Part shown: positions 11,063 through 22,407 of the stretch, piece after piece | How positions within the stretch are numbered: the first letter of the stretch is position 1 | Layout of the letters: each line of letters opens with the position of its first letter | Assembly: GCA_032164245.1 (NCBI GenBank) | Contig: JAVMKO010000003.1 | Coordinates: 84,674,390 to 84,738,389 of the forward strand | Direction: 5' to 3' | Source: Sternotherus odoratus | Lineage: Eukaryota; Chordata; Testudines; Kinosternidae | DNA length: 64,000 nt | Position numbers and translations under genes: made by a program | The notes under the pieces: generated by a model | The model's database searches: none | What the model was told of the DNA's origin: nothing | Seen by the model: only the letters and a program-made list of their open reading frames with translations

Positions 11063-11782
11063 CAGGGGTCGGCAACCCGCGGCTCCGGAGCCGCATGCGG
11101 CTCTTTCATCCCTCCGATGCGGCTCCCTGTGTGTTCTAATTTTAACCGGCCCGCAGACTGTTTTCTATGCGGCCCGCCAGCACTGTCCAACCAGTGCGCG
11201 GAGCCGCAGCCGAAAGAGAGGGGCGGGGTCAATAAGAGGCGAGCGGCGGGGGGGGGGGCAGAAGAACGGAGGCGGAGCCGGAGCCGGGGCCGGGGCACGA
11301 GGCGAGGCGGAGCCGGCGGAGAAGTGCGAGTCGGGCCGGGGCCGGGGCAGGAGGTGAAGCGCGGCAGATAAGAGCGAGCCGGGGCCGGGGCACGAGGCAA
11401 GGCAAGGCAAGCTGGGGGAGGGGGGGAGTGAAAGCACGGCCGGGGGGGGGGGGAGGAAGAAGAGCGAGAGCACGGCTGGAGGGGAGGGGGAGGGAAGAAG
11501 AGCGAGAGCACGGCCGGAGCGGGGGGGAGGAAGGGGGGGGAGGAAGAAGAGCGAGAGCATGGCCGGAGGGGGGGGGAGGGAGGGAAGAAGAGCGAGAGCA
11601 CGGCCGGAGGGGGGGGGAGGGAGGGAAGAAGAGCGAGAGCACGGCTGGAGGGGAGGGGGAGGGAAGAAGAGCAGTGTTATTTCATTTTAAATGTCAAAAG
11701 GGTTTTGTGGCTCCCAGTGTTTTCTTTACTGTGGGAAACGGGTCCAAATGGCTCTTTGAGTGGTAAAGGTTGCAGACCCCTG
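11063..11782 (+). mobile_element. Non-autonomous hAT element with G-rich minisatellite, copy 1
   Basis: The ends are CAGGGGTCGGCAACC and GTTGCAGACCCCTG. The perfect 8-bp duplication gtttagat lies at 11055-11062 and 11783-11790. Near the left end is the ggctccggagccgcatgcgg block. The interior (about 11400-11670) is a tandem array of units like agaagagcgagagcacggcc followed by a G-run. The same element lies reversed at 40330-41209. ORFs of 84-179 codons on both strands come from the array and are not genes. Confidence 0.92.
11400..11670 (+). repeat. G-rich minisatellite inside the hAT element
   Basis: About seven irregular units of roughly 30-45 bp each contain gaagagcgagagcacgg and a run of G. 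Unit lengths vary mainly by the length of the G-run. Confidence 0.85.
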
Positions 11783-11790
11783 GTTTAGAT

Positions 11791-11915
11791 GGTCAGCATT
11801 TTGGAGCAGGGACTGTCTCTTGCTGTGTGTTTGTACAGTGTCTAACACAATGGAGCCCTAGTTTCGGCTGGCCCCTCGCTGTGCTACTGTAATATGGATA
11901 ATAAATAATAATCTT
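11791..11915 (+). repeat. Old amniote interspersed repeat, 3' end
   Basis: The segment has gcagggactgtctcttgctg, gtttgtacagtgtctaacac, gctactgtaatatgg and aataataa. It follows the hAT insertion directly, so the hAT probably split an older repeat. The same repeat appears at 9375 and 21045. Confidence 0.55.
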
Positions 11916-12057
11916 CCACCTTTCCTAGACCACACTTATAATTCAAGGATATATTTAGGATTTTTTTTTCTATAGCTAAACCTTAATCTTGTGAACTCAA
12001 TGCAACTTGACTGCCTTAGGTAACAAGACAGTTATTTTTTTTTCTCTTTGAAATCAG

Positions 12058-12379
12058 TTTCTCACAGTACGTTCCAGCAAAGGAAAAATGCTATTGGAAG
12101 GGAAACAAACTCCTGCTGGAGAGACAGATCACTGACAGCTTCCATTATTTTATGGACATGTTACGTCAAGCTGAGCCTTTGCCATCTGCTCTGCCCCCTA
12201 ATTGTAAATGCAAAAAGAACAAATCACAGGAACATCTAGAAGATAAAAATGATTTAGTTGCCTGTATATGTCCCTCCAAAAATGCAGCCTGCACCAAAGA
12301 TGTTCTTTCTCATGATTCAGACACAAATCAGGAGGAAAACTGTTCACACCAGACTGCGTATATTTCCTGCCTACCATAG
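12058..12379 (+). other. Candidate terminal exon of an unknown gene (unproven)
   Basis: A frame open from 12020 to a TAG at 12377-12379 is preceded by a long T-rich tract and CAG at 12055-12057, like a splice acceptor. The reading includes YFMDMLRQAEPLPSALPP and several cysteines (CKCKK, ACICPSKNAAC). An AATAAA lies at 12558. I recognise no family, and the stretch could be chance or a degraded pseudogene. No upstream exon was found. It lies between the expected position of a left-hand neighbour and ARFGEF3. Confidence 0.15.
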
Positions 12380-13599
12380 TTTTCTTGAACAAACTTGACT
12401 CCAGAAGAGGGTTCAACTGTATTTATATTAAAATATGTGAGTTTTAAGCAAAGAGCTTCTCTAAATATCTGGCATGCCCTTTGCAGCTTAAGTAATAAGG
12501 CACAATGGAATGTAAATTATTTAAGGGATAATGCTCATGATGGAGGAAGCTAAGGCAATAAATGGCCTTTGCATGTGACTGAATGCCAAAGCAAGCTGTG
12601 AAATGTTTGATAAGCACAAAATCCAGTCATTGCAAATATGCCCCGATGCCTTGGGAAGTTCTCTTATTAGATTAGAAGAAAGAAAGAAAAAGAATGTTGT
12701 TTTGTTTTTTACCTTGTGAGGATTTGAAAAATCTGTGCTACTGTTTTCCCAGACTTTGTAGTAATGTTCCTCTGGGGAGTGCAGACATGAATACTTTTCT
12801 GAGGGCACATAATGGTGAATGGAAAAAAGTGCTGAGACTGGATACACACAGAGCATCAATAAAAATTGATCACATGTGCAAGGCTCACATTTAATTTTTC
12901 TGTGCTGCCACTGACTCCGAATCCTTCTATTGCTGCACAGCTTGTAAGGAGTCCTCTTCATTGCATTGTTAAACACAAGGCCAAAGGCCATCTGCACAAC
13001 ACAATATGGATCATTACGCCATAACTGGAATGTCTCATTTCCAAGATAAAAATAACATTTCTAATGTGTGGCCTAGATCTTCTGTATCCCATCTATCTGG
13101 ATTCATTATAGCAATAATGGAGAAGCATTAGATTGATAACCAGCATACCTATTCCTTATTTATCTACTTCTGAGGATAGTGAAAATTGAAATAAAGCAGG
13201 TTTGGCTGCATAAGACATTTGCCTTTTTCTCTTTGACCAGCCAATGATATTAGGGATCTTGATTCATGATTTAGGTACACTGTAGTATTAAAAATATAGG
13301 CCCAGCTCCTCAGCTGCTGCAAATTGGTGTAACTCTACTGTCTTTGATGGCAGTATGCTGATTCATATCAGCTGACGATCTGGTTGTCCACAACAGAGTT
13401 CTGTAATATCCGTCCAGTTTTTTGACAGATCTGTTCTTTGACTGATGGCATTGTACAACACAGGCTATATACAGCCATTCTTGCACACATACATGATGAT
13501 TAACTTACATTTATCACATGAGCCGTTCAGGAATGATAGGGAATACATGAGTTCTTGTTATAAGTAGTAAGTGTACAGATGAAAAATGAATACCTAAGA
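12380..13599. other. Intergenic DNA, nothing recognised
   Basis: The 158-codon minus-strand frame at 12521-12997 is the longest here. It shows no domain and reads through low-complexity Phe runs, so I treat it as chance. Confidence 0.4.
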
Positions 13600-14230
13600 A
13601 ATAAAAATAAAATCACAATCTGATCTCTATAAACTAGACAGAATTTGAATCAAGCAGTCTCTCACTCTGATAGTATAGTTCCTTCAGACACAAGTTCAGA
13701 TTCTCCTTTCCAGCCTGGGACCATCCCCCCCAGTTCAGTCTTTGTCCTTCAGTTGAGTTTACGGGTGTGGAGTTGTGGGGGGAAATGAGGCCATATGATG
13801 TCACTTCCCCTCCTTTATAGGTTCCTCCAACTTGCTGGAAAGATCTTTTGTTTAGACATGAACCAAACAGTATCCATTATCTACATGCTCCTTCTGAGAA
13901 GCCTTCACTGTGGGCTCCTGTGGTAGTCCTTGGTAGTGTGGATTCCCTTTAATGGGCCATCCATGCTGTCTGGCTGCTCCAGCTGTAGTACTTAAAAGGC
14001 TGGTTGTTCCCAACCTCACAACATATTTCAGTAACACACACATAGCAAAACTTCATAACTTCACATACAAGCCAACAGGATATTAATGCTCAGCAGCTCA
14101 AGATGTCTAAAATTATACTTCACAAGGCATACTTTGTATAAAACCTATCCTAATTATATGACCATGGTGAATCTGGGGTGGCAGGGTGCTGCTTTGAGGC
14201 AGAGTATCACAAAAGTAATAACTTTCACAG
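13600..14230. repeat. Possible dispersed turtle repeat (LTR-like)
   Basis: The text gcagtctctcactctgata, the ccatatgatgtcacttcccc to ctttatag segment and cacaaggcatactttgta resemble a dispersed turtle repeat I have seen, perhaps an ERV-type LTR. No ends or target duplication could be fixed. Confidence 0.35.
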
Positions 14231-14245
14231 CTAAGTCAGTTATAA

Positions 14246-14557
14246 CAGGGGTTCTCGATCTTTTTCTCTGACATCCCCCACCCCACCCCACCCCCCCGAA
14301 TATACTATTAAAAAATCCACAGACCACCTGTGCCACAACAACTGGTTTTCTGCATATAAAAGCCAGGGCCAGAATTAGGAGGTAGCAAGGTCAGTTGCCC
14401 AGAACCCCATACCAAAGGAGCCCCTGAAAAGCTAGGTTGCTCAGGCTCCGCTTCAGCCCCGGGTGGCAATGCTTCCTGGGCCCCAGTAAGTCTAACTCTG
14501 GCACTGCTGGGCAGATCCCCGGAAACCTGCTCACAGCCCCCTGGTTGAGAACCACTG
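14246..14557. mobile_element. Non-autonomous hAT element
   Basis: The ends are CAGGGGTTCTCGATC and GGTTGAGAACCACTG. The perfect 8-bp duplication agttataa lies at 14238-14245 and 14558-14565. The 312-bp body is non-coding. Confidence 0.9.
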
Positions 14558-15436
14558 AGTTATAATAAGACTGATCTGTATTATAGACACAAATGGGGGA
14601 CCAGCCTATCATTAAGGTTGCCTGGCACTTCCCTTTATGAAGGCCCTGTTTTCAGTTGCTTCTATCTTTGCCAAATTTTAACCATTTGGGTTGAAATTTT
14701 CCCTTACCTGCTTCAGGCTGAATTGTTTCCAGAAAACTTCAAACAAAATGGTTCCGCTGTTTCCAAGGAAGAAGCTAGTGAAAAATATATTGTTTTGCCC
14801 AGGTGTAAAATTCTAGTGCTCTCAGGCTTTGGAGCAGTGACTTGAACAGGGGGAGGTGCTTGTGTCTTTTCTGTTCCTGTGAAAAAGCATGACCTTTTCT
14901 GTTCATGTGAAAATCTCCCCAAACATGGCCAATATTAGCAATTTTCAAAGCAAATCTTTTTACAAATGTGAGTATTATTTAATAAGTGGTGTTCCTCTGC
15001 CCTGCTAAGTAATGTACTTGGCAAGACATTATTTCAGGTTTGGAGTGAGCTGTTAGTGCCGATAAAGCTCTTGTGTGGTTCAATATACACTTAGTATTGG
15101 ATTTTCTGACCATGATTTAAAGGCAATTACTGTCGACTTTGAACATGATGAAATCTGAATAATACATTCTCTGTGATGATATTTCCAAAAGTATATGCCA
15201 ATAATAATTGAGCATTGATTTCATAGTGACTTTTACTAGTAAAGGGTAATAATGAATACATAAGGGCATTACTGAAAACTAAAGTATATTGGTCACTTTT
15301 TTTTCTCGGTGTACAATCTACAGTAAAATTTAAACCAGAATCTTTCGAGAGAGTGTTCCAAGATAACTCTCCAAGCATGTAACTGCACAGCTAACCTGAA
15401 AGCTGTTGGGCTGATTCTTTATGTTAATCTCTAGGT

Positions 15437-15765
15437 CATGGGTGTCCAATCTTTTAGCTTTCCTGGGCCACATTGGAAGAAGACAAGTTGTCTTGGGCCA
15501 CACGAGTTGTCTTGGGCCACGCATTATGCCTAGTACACACAAATTCTTTGTCACAATTCATTTTACTCGACATTAGAGTCCTCTCGCTCTTTATTTTATT
15601 AGTCAATTTTATCAGATTTTCATTTTTTTGGTCGAACTGTTTGCAATTATAATGCGAATTACGAATAATACTCTGTTATTTGTAGACGTAATCTCATAAT
15701 GTTGTAAGTTTACGATTTTGTGTTGGGCCGCATGTGGCCCGCGGGCCGCGGGTTGGACAAGCCTG
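15437..15765. mobile_element. Non-autonomous hAT element (Charlie-like)
   Basis: The ends are CATGGGTGTCCAATC and GTTGGACAAGCCTG, with the 8-bp duplication ctctaggt at 15429-15436 and 15766-15773. The interior has tcctgggccacattggaaga and gggccgcatgtggcccgcgg. These blocks are also familiar from hAT-type repeats in mammalian genomes, so the family is widespread. It is non-coding. Confidence 0.9.
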
Positions 15766-16000
15766 CTCTAGGTGCACGGGCTCAAATTCTGTTTTTCAGG
15801 AGTCCTGTGCATGCATCTGAGGACAGAATCTGATTCATGGTATGTGAGTTACATACACATGCATTTCTCAGTCTCCTAAACTGATATCATTGTGAAGTAT
15901 TTTGAAAGCCAGGTACCTGCACAGAATGGGAGAATGTGAGATAATGTCCCCATATATAGTAGTATATGGAGTGTGATACCGCCTTGCACTTATTGGGGAC

Positions 16001-16462
16001 TGTGGCAAGGTGGCTGCTCGACTCCCCTGACTCAAGTCCTTTTGGGGTTCTGGCGCGGCACTGGCGCCCTGATCAGGCTGCACCAGACCCGGTTTTTCCA
16101 CTGCTCCTTAGCAGCCCACTCTCTTTCCCTCTCTCTCAGGGTCAGGCTCCTGCAGACTAGGAAAGCTAGGTTCCCCTAGGAGGGACCCTTTATTCTCCTC
16201 CCCTGCTTGCCAGCAGCCTCTCTGTCCCTGCTTCCTCCAACTCACTCCTCAAACTCCCCTGCTTCCACCAAACTCACTCCTCAAACTCCCACACCCCTCT
16301 CTGGGGAGGAGTCTCTTTAAAGGGCTCTGATAGCCTCCTTAACTGGCCTCAGCTGGCCCTGCTTCTGGCTGTGGCAGCCTTGCTCAGCTGGACCCAATTT
16401 CCTTGTGGTAACCCTTCTAATTACAGGCCTTTCTGGCAGCTGTCTGCCTTGGGTCTACCACA
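16001..16462 (-). mobile_element. 3' LTR of a Ty3/gypsy element
   Basis: On the minus strand it runs from TGTGGTAGACCC to CCTTGCCACA, so the termini are TG...CA. A purine-rich tract (16463-16485 complement, gggggtggggggagggagga) sits just before it, as a polypurine primer would. The interior has a gaataaagggtccc block that could serve as polyadenylation signal (aataaa) and several cctcccc repeats. The gypsy RNase H region lies immediately upstream on the same strand. Confidence 0.8.
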
Positions 16463-16469
16463 TATCCTC

Positions 16470-16998
16470 CCTCCCCCCACCCCCCCGCGCAACACCATGG
16501 GGTTGGGCTACTTGGGTCGCGGAACAGTGTATCCTCGAGAGACCGTCCGCATTCCCATGCAGGGGGCCGGACCGATGTTGTACGCGGAAGTGGAAGGGTT
16601 GTAGCGAGAGGAACCATCTTGTAACCCTTGCATTGCTGTCCTTATTTTGATGCATCCACTTCAGCGGGGCATGGTCCGTGACTAGGGTAAACCGTCGACC
16701 GAGTAGATAATAGCGGAGGCTCTCTATGGCCCACTTCACCGCCAGGCACTCCTTTTCTACTACGGCGTATTTCTGTTCTCTGGGCAGGAGCTTCCGGCTG
16801 AGGAATAGGACCGGGTGGTCTTCACCGTCCCTTACCTGGGAGAGTACCGCTCCCAGCCCTACCTCAGAGGCGTCCGTCTGTAGGATGAACTCTTCCTTCC
16901 AGTCTGGGGCTATCAACTCGGGGTCGGTGCAGAGGGCTGTCCGCAGGTCCCCAAATGCTCCCTCGGTGGCGTCCGACCACTTAATGAGACCCAATATT
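16470..16998 (-). pseudogene. Ty3/gypsy pol remnant: RNase H domain
   Basis: The minus-strand frame contains the gypsy RT-to-RNase H junction (IKWSDATEGAFGDLRTAL) and the RNase H motifs. These are TDASEVGLGAVLSQ (first Asp), EKECLAVKWAIESLRYYL (Glu) and TDHAPLKWM (Asp). HRSGPLHGNADGLSR follows near the end. The frame then runs straight into the LTR with no integrase. RT is cut off at about 16998, where unrelated sequence begins. RNase H degrades the RNA of the RNA-DNA hybrid during replication. The copy is dead. Confidence 0.85.
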
Positions 16999-18046
16999 CC
17001 TTCTCTCAGACAAACTGTTGTTACACAATGAAAGTAATGGACCATTCTTTAAAAACCGAGTGTCCCCAGCTTTGGTAGCATGTTTCAGATTTTCCAGTAT
17101 TCTTTATCTGATCATCTCAGGATCTGATATTTAGACACATTCTGGAATATTGATGACATCCTGTAGAACCCAGAGGCCACAAGCAAAATGACAAATCCGC
17201 TTTCCAATACTGTGGATAGAGAAACTTTTTTAAAAATTCATGAACTGTAAAAACCGTTTCCTTGACAAGACACCAATTCAGGGTTCTGTGCTTCACCTAT
17301 CACAATTGACACCCACATTTATTTCTTTTTACATTTTCTAATGTTTTGGGAGTTAGAGGTGATTACTGTATGGTGCTTAGGTGTTTCACAGTGAGGCCCA
17401 TTAATAGACTGATTAAATCATGAATAGCAAAATCAGAGCAGGAAGCCACTTTCCTTGCACGATTTTAGTTATTAGTAATGATAATAATAATAATTAATAC
17501 CACCAAGGGGACAAATATAGACATGGTGTGAGCATGTCCAGCACCATTTATGTAAATTTAAATGTCATGTGTGCTTATGCCATGTGTGAATTTTTCCCAG
17601 AACCCTGAGTCTTGAGCAGATAAGTTATGTAAGAACCATCTGCAATTATTTAAGCTTTAATTTGTAAATGTTAAGTCTACACATAAAATTCCAGATTCTT
17701 ATTTTACTTGCATCTGTGTGACAGTGTAAAATTGTCATTATGCTATTGAAATCAGTGAAGTTACTCCAGATGTATACTGGTGCAACAGATCAAAATTTGG
17801 ACCATATTCTGTAAAAGTTTTAGGCTCTTAAAAAGGCTTTTTATTCATTTGCTTAAAAAATAGCATTTCACTTCAGTTTTCCTATGTCAAAATAATGGGA
17901 TTGGTCACTGGTGAAGTCAGCATGTGGGTCTGATAATGCACAAGCATTTTGGCTTGTAAATCTCTGGTCTCGCAGGGATTTTTATTTTACAAAGAAACCT
18001 GATACCATTTCAAGATTTTCTGGTAATATTTCTGGCATTTTAACCA
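16999..18046. other. AT-rich intergenic DNA, nothing recognised
   Basis: No gene or repeat boundary was recognised between the gypsy remnant and the Tigger-like MITE. Confidence 0.4.
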
Positions 18047-18048
18047 TA

Positions 18049-18378
18049 CAGTAGACTCTCGATTATCCAGGATGATAGGGAAAAAATTAATCCTGGTTAA
18101 TAAAATCCCGGATAATCACCATCCATAGGAAATGGGGGGTGGGTGGCAGCTGGTTCACCAGCCACCCTGCACCGGGGGGGGGGGGGGGGGAGGGAGGGGT
18201 GTTGGTTCACTGGCTGCCCTGCACCCTGGTGGTGGGGGGGGGGGGGTGTTGTGTGTGCTTGCGGTGGCAACAAAGCCAGAGCCAGCCCTGTGAGTTGCAT
18301 GCATTATTTTTTTTTTTTTGACATCCTGGTTAATCCACATCCTGGTTAACCCAATCCTGGATAATCAAGAGTCTACTG
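18049..18378. mobile_element. Tigger-like MITE, copy 1
   Basis: Inverted ends CAGTAGACTCTCGATTATCC and its near complement (ggataatcaagagtctactg) are flanked by TA on both sides (18047-18048, 18379-18380). This is the pattern of TcMar/Tigger-type transposition. The core has G-runs and gccctgcaccctggtggt. A second copy lies reversed at 23814-24096. Confidence 0.88.
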
Positions 18379-18478
18379 TATTTATAAACCTGCTCATAGC
18401 CAAACAGTATAAGTAAATCACTGTCCATTTCCTGATGGACCTTTTCTGGACTGTGCCTCATTAGTACATGACTTATTA

Positions 18479-18700
18479 TTGGATATTAGCAAGAACTTTT
18501 TCACTAGGAGTGTGGTGAAGCACTGGAATGGGTTACCTAGGGAGGTGGTGGAATCTCCATCCTTAGAGGTTTTTAAGGTCAGGCTTGACAAAGCCCTGGC
18601 TGGGATGACTTAGTTGGGGATTAGTCCTGCTTTGAGCTGGGGGTTGGACTAGATGAACTCCGGAGGTCCCTTCCAACCCTGATATTCTGTGATTCTATGA
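18479..18700 (+). mobile_element. CR1 LINE, 3' end
   Basis: This is the CR1 3' end: gaactttttcactaggag, cactggaatgggttacctag, ggactagatgaactcc and the terminal gattctatga unit. It is strongly 5'-truncated, which is usual for CR1. The same sequence forms the last part of the longer copy at 23334-24420. Confidence 0.9.
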
Positions 18701-19066
18701 CAGAAACAGAATAGCAACCATTAACTTCCAACCTGCCTTTTTTCCTGATAACAAGAGGCATATGTTTCTCGATCAAAGGCCATAACAGGTGTAACAACAG
18801 TAAATTGCCTAAAAAGTTGTGTTTAATGCATTTTTAATTCTGTCAGTGACCTGAATTTTATTGTGTGAGAACTAGGTATGTGATGGATTCCTGTTTGTAT
18901 ATAGATCTACTCAAACTGAAACTATTTGGACTCGCCCATTCAGGATCCTACTAATATATGAATACGGGTAATAAATCAGTACCTGAGCTTACAACCCTTT
19001 CTGATAGAAGCAGTCCTAGAAGTTAATGTCAATACTTGCATAAGAGAAGGCTTCAGTGTTGGGATT
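18701..19066. other. Intergenic DNA, nothing recognised
   Basis: This is a short stretch between the CR1 tail and the next hAT element, with no gene or repeat recognised. Confidence 0.4.
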
Positions 19067-19074
19067 CAAAGAGC

Positions 19075-19569
19075 CAGGGCCAGCAACAGAAATTTTGGGG
19101 CCCCATACGCTGATCGTTTATGGCCCCCCCCCAGTCTCCCGCCGCCAGCGCCCCCCCCCCCCCCCGGTCTCCCGCCACCTGCGGGTCCCGGCCGGTCTCC
19201 CACCACCCGCGGGGGCCCCCCCGGCCCTGTTCTGACCACGCAAGGGGCACGGTGCCCCCCCGCCAGCGTGACCAGCTTGCTCCCTGGCGCCCCAGGCGGG
19301 GAGGAGGGAGCCCGGCCGCCCCCTCCCCCCGCATGCGCTCTCCCCCTCTGGGGGCACAGAGCCACTGCACGCTGGGGCTCCGCGTGGCCCGGCCGGGAGA
19401 AGCAAAGGGGGGCAGGGGAGGCTGCTGGGGGCCGGGGGAGGGGTCTGACGAGCGCTGGCGACAAGGGGGTACAGCTGTGTACCGGGCCCGCCCCGGACTT
19501 CAGGGGGCCCCCCTGAAGTCCGGGGCCCGGTACAGTTGTCCCCCTTGTCCCCCCCTGTCGCCAGCCCTG
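19075..19569 (+). mobile_element. Non-autonomous hAT-like element, C-rich family, copy 2
   Basis: The ends CAGGGCCAGCAACAG and CTGTCGCCAGCCCTG match copy 1, and the perfect 8-bp duplication is caaagagc (19067-19074 and 19570-19577). A palindrome near the right end (about 19457-19550) is centred on cggacttcaggggg. It has C-runs on the left and mixed GC sequence. It encodes nothing. The 82-190-codon ORFs on both strands are low-complexity artefacts. Confidence 0.88.
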
Positions 19570-19577
19570 CAAAGAGC

Positions 19578-20756
19578 AAATTTTGCTCTGATACCCAGAT
19601 AAAGTCAATGGGGTTACTCTGAGTTTACTCCATTGCACCAGAGAGAAGAATTTAGTCCTATGTCCTTAATCCCTCTCTCTATATATACAGGAAAAAATCA
19701 TAGCAATAAGGTGAAGCCATATAAGAGAAATATCAATAATAAAATCATAGAAAAAAAGGCAGCCTGATATATTATTCTTTTGGGGAAAAACACTTCCATT
19801 ATCCCTTTAGCACCCCCTCTCAGTTTTGAAGTGGGTGAAATGTTTTCATTAGGGAATTAGTTTAGGGCTGCTGGTTATCAGGACTCCTTAAGTCTCATCG
19901 CTAGGTGATCTTTTTGATAAAGGAGCTGCTGTAGCATCCCCTTTGCCCAACGCTGCCCTACAGAGTTTTTGCAATGGGTTAGGGGGTGCAGTGACTTCTC
20001 TGACAGCTGGCTGATGTTCATCTATGCCCAGCTCAAAGCACTTGTGCTATCAAGCTCTGTCCTTTGGTTCATTTCATTTTCCCTTCCCACTTGGCAGTGT
20101 TTTCAGTGTCATGGACTTCTGCCAATATTACATTTGTGTAGTTCAAGTCTTTTGTGCTGCCTTTTGTCCTTTATTCATTCCCCCTCCCAAGTCCCTCCCT
20201 CAATTGTCTTTAAAGTTCTTCAAGTTCCTAGGGCATCACCTGTTTTGCCTCCAACTCTCTGTTGGTTTTGCGCCAAGAACTCCTTAGCAAGGCCAGAGAA
20301 TCTAGCTTATTATATCCTTATATCAGACTTAAATGATACCTACAAATAAAGGAAAGGCAAAGTTAACTTGAATAGATAGAGGTAAATCCCACTTCAAAAT
20401 ATTTTTTTCCTCACACTGCTAATCTCTGCTGCCTGCCCCACCCTAGTGCCACTAGTTTTACAAAGCTTTTTCTCAGTTTACAAATGTCACACACTATCTA
20501 GGGGTGGGGTGAGTAGCACTGAGCAGGAACGTTAGCAAGTACTAACAGAGTGTATGGTGGCTTCCTACCTGAACATGGTAAAAATTACAGCACCCTCCCT
20601 ATGTCAAAGCTCAGACATGGAAAATATAAAACGAGGGTCCCATCCTGCTTTCTTTACTCACCTGGTCTCATTGCAGTCTAGGAGACAGAGCCTCAGCTAG
20701 TGTAAAGTCTCATTGTTCTCTTGAATCAACACCACAGTGTTAATTAAGAGACATGG
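19578..20756. other. Intergenic DNA, nothing firm recognised
   Basis: At 19611-19650 there is a short piece (tgagtttactccattgcacc) that recurs at about 23143-23176, so a small dispersed repeat is present. The 126-codon ORF at 19969-20349 shows no known domain. Confidence 0.4.
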
Positions 20757-21010
20757 GCTCAGATTTTCAAAACAGCTCAGTATCTGCAATCCGGGCTGGA
20801 TTTTCAAGAGCCTAGCTCCAATTTAGGCACCAAAACCTGTGGTCAGATTTTCCAATGGACTCAGAGCATGCTGAGTGTTGGGCTCTTTTGAGAATATGGC
20901 CAGTGGTGACAAAATGATGGCAGTTGGATGCTGAGTCATTTTGAAAACCTGGCCCCCTGACTGTCAGTACAGAGTACTTGAAAACCTGGCCTGAGGTGTT
21001 TAGGGAGGCC
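20757..21010. repeat. Old palindromic turtle/amniote repeat
   Basis: The segment repeats the motif gattttcaaaa and gattttccaa in direct and complementary forms (cattttgaaaacctggcc). It resembles the palindromic interspersed repeat at 50300-50475. No ends can be placed. Confidence 0.4.
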
Positions 21011-21044
21011 ACCCAAATGTTATTAATTTCTTACTTAATATTTT

Positions 21045-21175
21045 CTCTTTAGACTGCAAGCTATTTGGGACACGGACTGTTTCTCTGTCATGTTTGTACA
21101 GTAGCACAATAGGGTCTTGATCCAGGACTGGACTCTTTGGCATTTCAGTAATACAAATAATAAAGACAACAATAA
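21045..21175 (+). repeat. Old amniote interspersed repeat, 3' end
   Basis: It has gactgcaagctatttgggac, gtttgtacagtagcacaatag and aatacaaataataaag, in the same order as at 9375 and 11791. Confidence 0.55.
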
Positions 21176-21956
21176 ATATGAAATATCTGTTACTTTTCCA
21201 CTCTATAGCATGCCCCTCCTTGGTACTTGCATACTTGATGCTTCTTTAGGAACTCAGTGCTGGGTGTGGTACGGGGTCTTAAATATCGTCTGCAGTGCTG
21301 CAATGCAAAAGATCTGCAACACTTCAGGATGTGCTTCTCAAAAGCCTCTAAGAAAGTCAGGCATCCAGCTTCCATTGAAATCAATGGGTGTTAGGCTATC
21401 TCCCATTGCCTCCCATGGATCCCAGTTCTGTCTGGCATCCATCTACATCACTGTCCAACAGGGCATGTGCTAAGGGAGGAGCTGAGATAAGGCTGTTATA
21501 TCTGCCACTATTCAGACCTATTGGCCTTTGCTTCCTGCACAGCTAGGGTAGAGCAACAGGCCCCGCTGCAGCCTCAGTGTGCTGTAGTAGTAGCCATGGA
21601 GCAGCTATGCTGCCACTCCATGGCAGGGACAGGATTCCTTCCCTTCTCCCACCTGACTCCACTCTGCACCTGCCACCCAAGGCCCCTGTGCCTTAGCCAG
21701 GCCACACAGGCTAAAGGTGGAAGGGAGCCTTTGTATGCAAACAAATTTGGCCTACTGTATGTAATGTAGTTTACAGGGCGAATCAATAAGCTCATGGATT
21801 GATTCCCAGTGTGCTGAAGCTAATGTGATATTTGCACATTTATGTTATTACCATAGTAAAGAGAGACAAGGATTGATGGACTCCTGTTCATTTGTTGTTG
21901 GGCTAATAAACAGAAGTGGTTTATGTCATGGATATCGGTAACCATAGCATCGTGAC

Positions 21957-22394
21957 TCCTACTGTATGGAGCTGAAACCTGGAGGACAACCAAAACAACC
22001 ACCAGGAAGATCCAGACCTTCATTAACATCGGCCTCAGAAGGATTCTCCAGATCCACTGGCCAGACACCATCAGCAACATCCACCTCTTGGAGAGGACCC
22101 GTCAACTCCCAGCCGAGGAAGAAATCAGAAGGAGAAGGTGGGGCTGGATAGGACACACACTATGCAAGCAGCCAACCAACATCACCAGACAGGCACTGCG
22201 GTGGAACCCCCAAGGCAAGCGGAAAAGAGACCGTCCAAGAAACACCTGGCGACGCGACCTTCAGGCTGACACCACAAAAATGGGCTATACCTGGAACCAG
22301 CTAGAGAAAATGGCCCAGGATAGAGGACTCTGGAGATCTGTGGTTGGCGGCCCATACCCCGACTGGGGTGACGGGCGTAAGTAAGTAAGTAAGT
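21957..22394 (+). mobile_element. 5'-truncated non-LTR retrotransposon with intact target duplication
   Basis: A 13-base duplication, atagcatcgtgac, flanks it (21944-21956 and 22395-22407), and it ends in a gtaagtaagtaagta microsatellite tail. One frame is open from 21962 to a TAA at 22382-22384 (140 codons). It encodes the C-terminal end of a LINE reverse transcriptase: [38 protein letters not shown] and TWRRDL. The clade (RTE-like or other) is not certain. The high integrity suggests a fairly recent insertion. Confidence 0.87.
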
Positions 22395-22407
22395 ATAGCA
22401 TCGTGAC

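Noticed and set aside
11062..11642. Pro/Ser-rich 130-180-codon ORFs on the minus strand
   Set aside because: They read through the minisatellite of the hAT at 11063-11782, and the same happens at 40546-41222 on the plus strand.
12521..12997. Minus-strand 158-codon ORF
   Set aside because: It crosses a Phe-rich low-complexity stretch and resembles no protein family. Chance is the simpler explanation.
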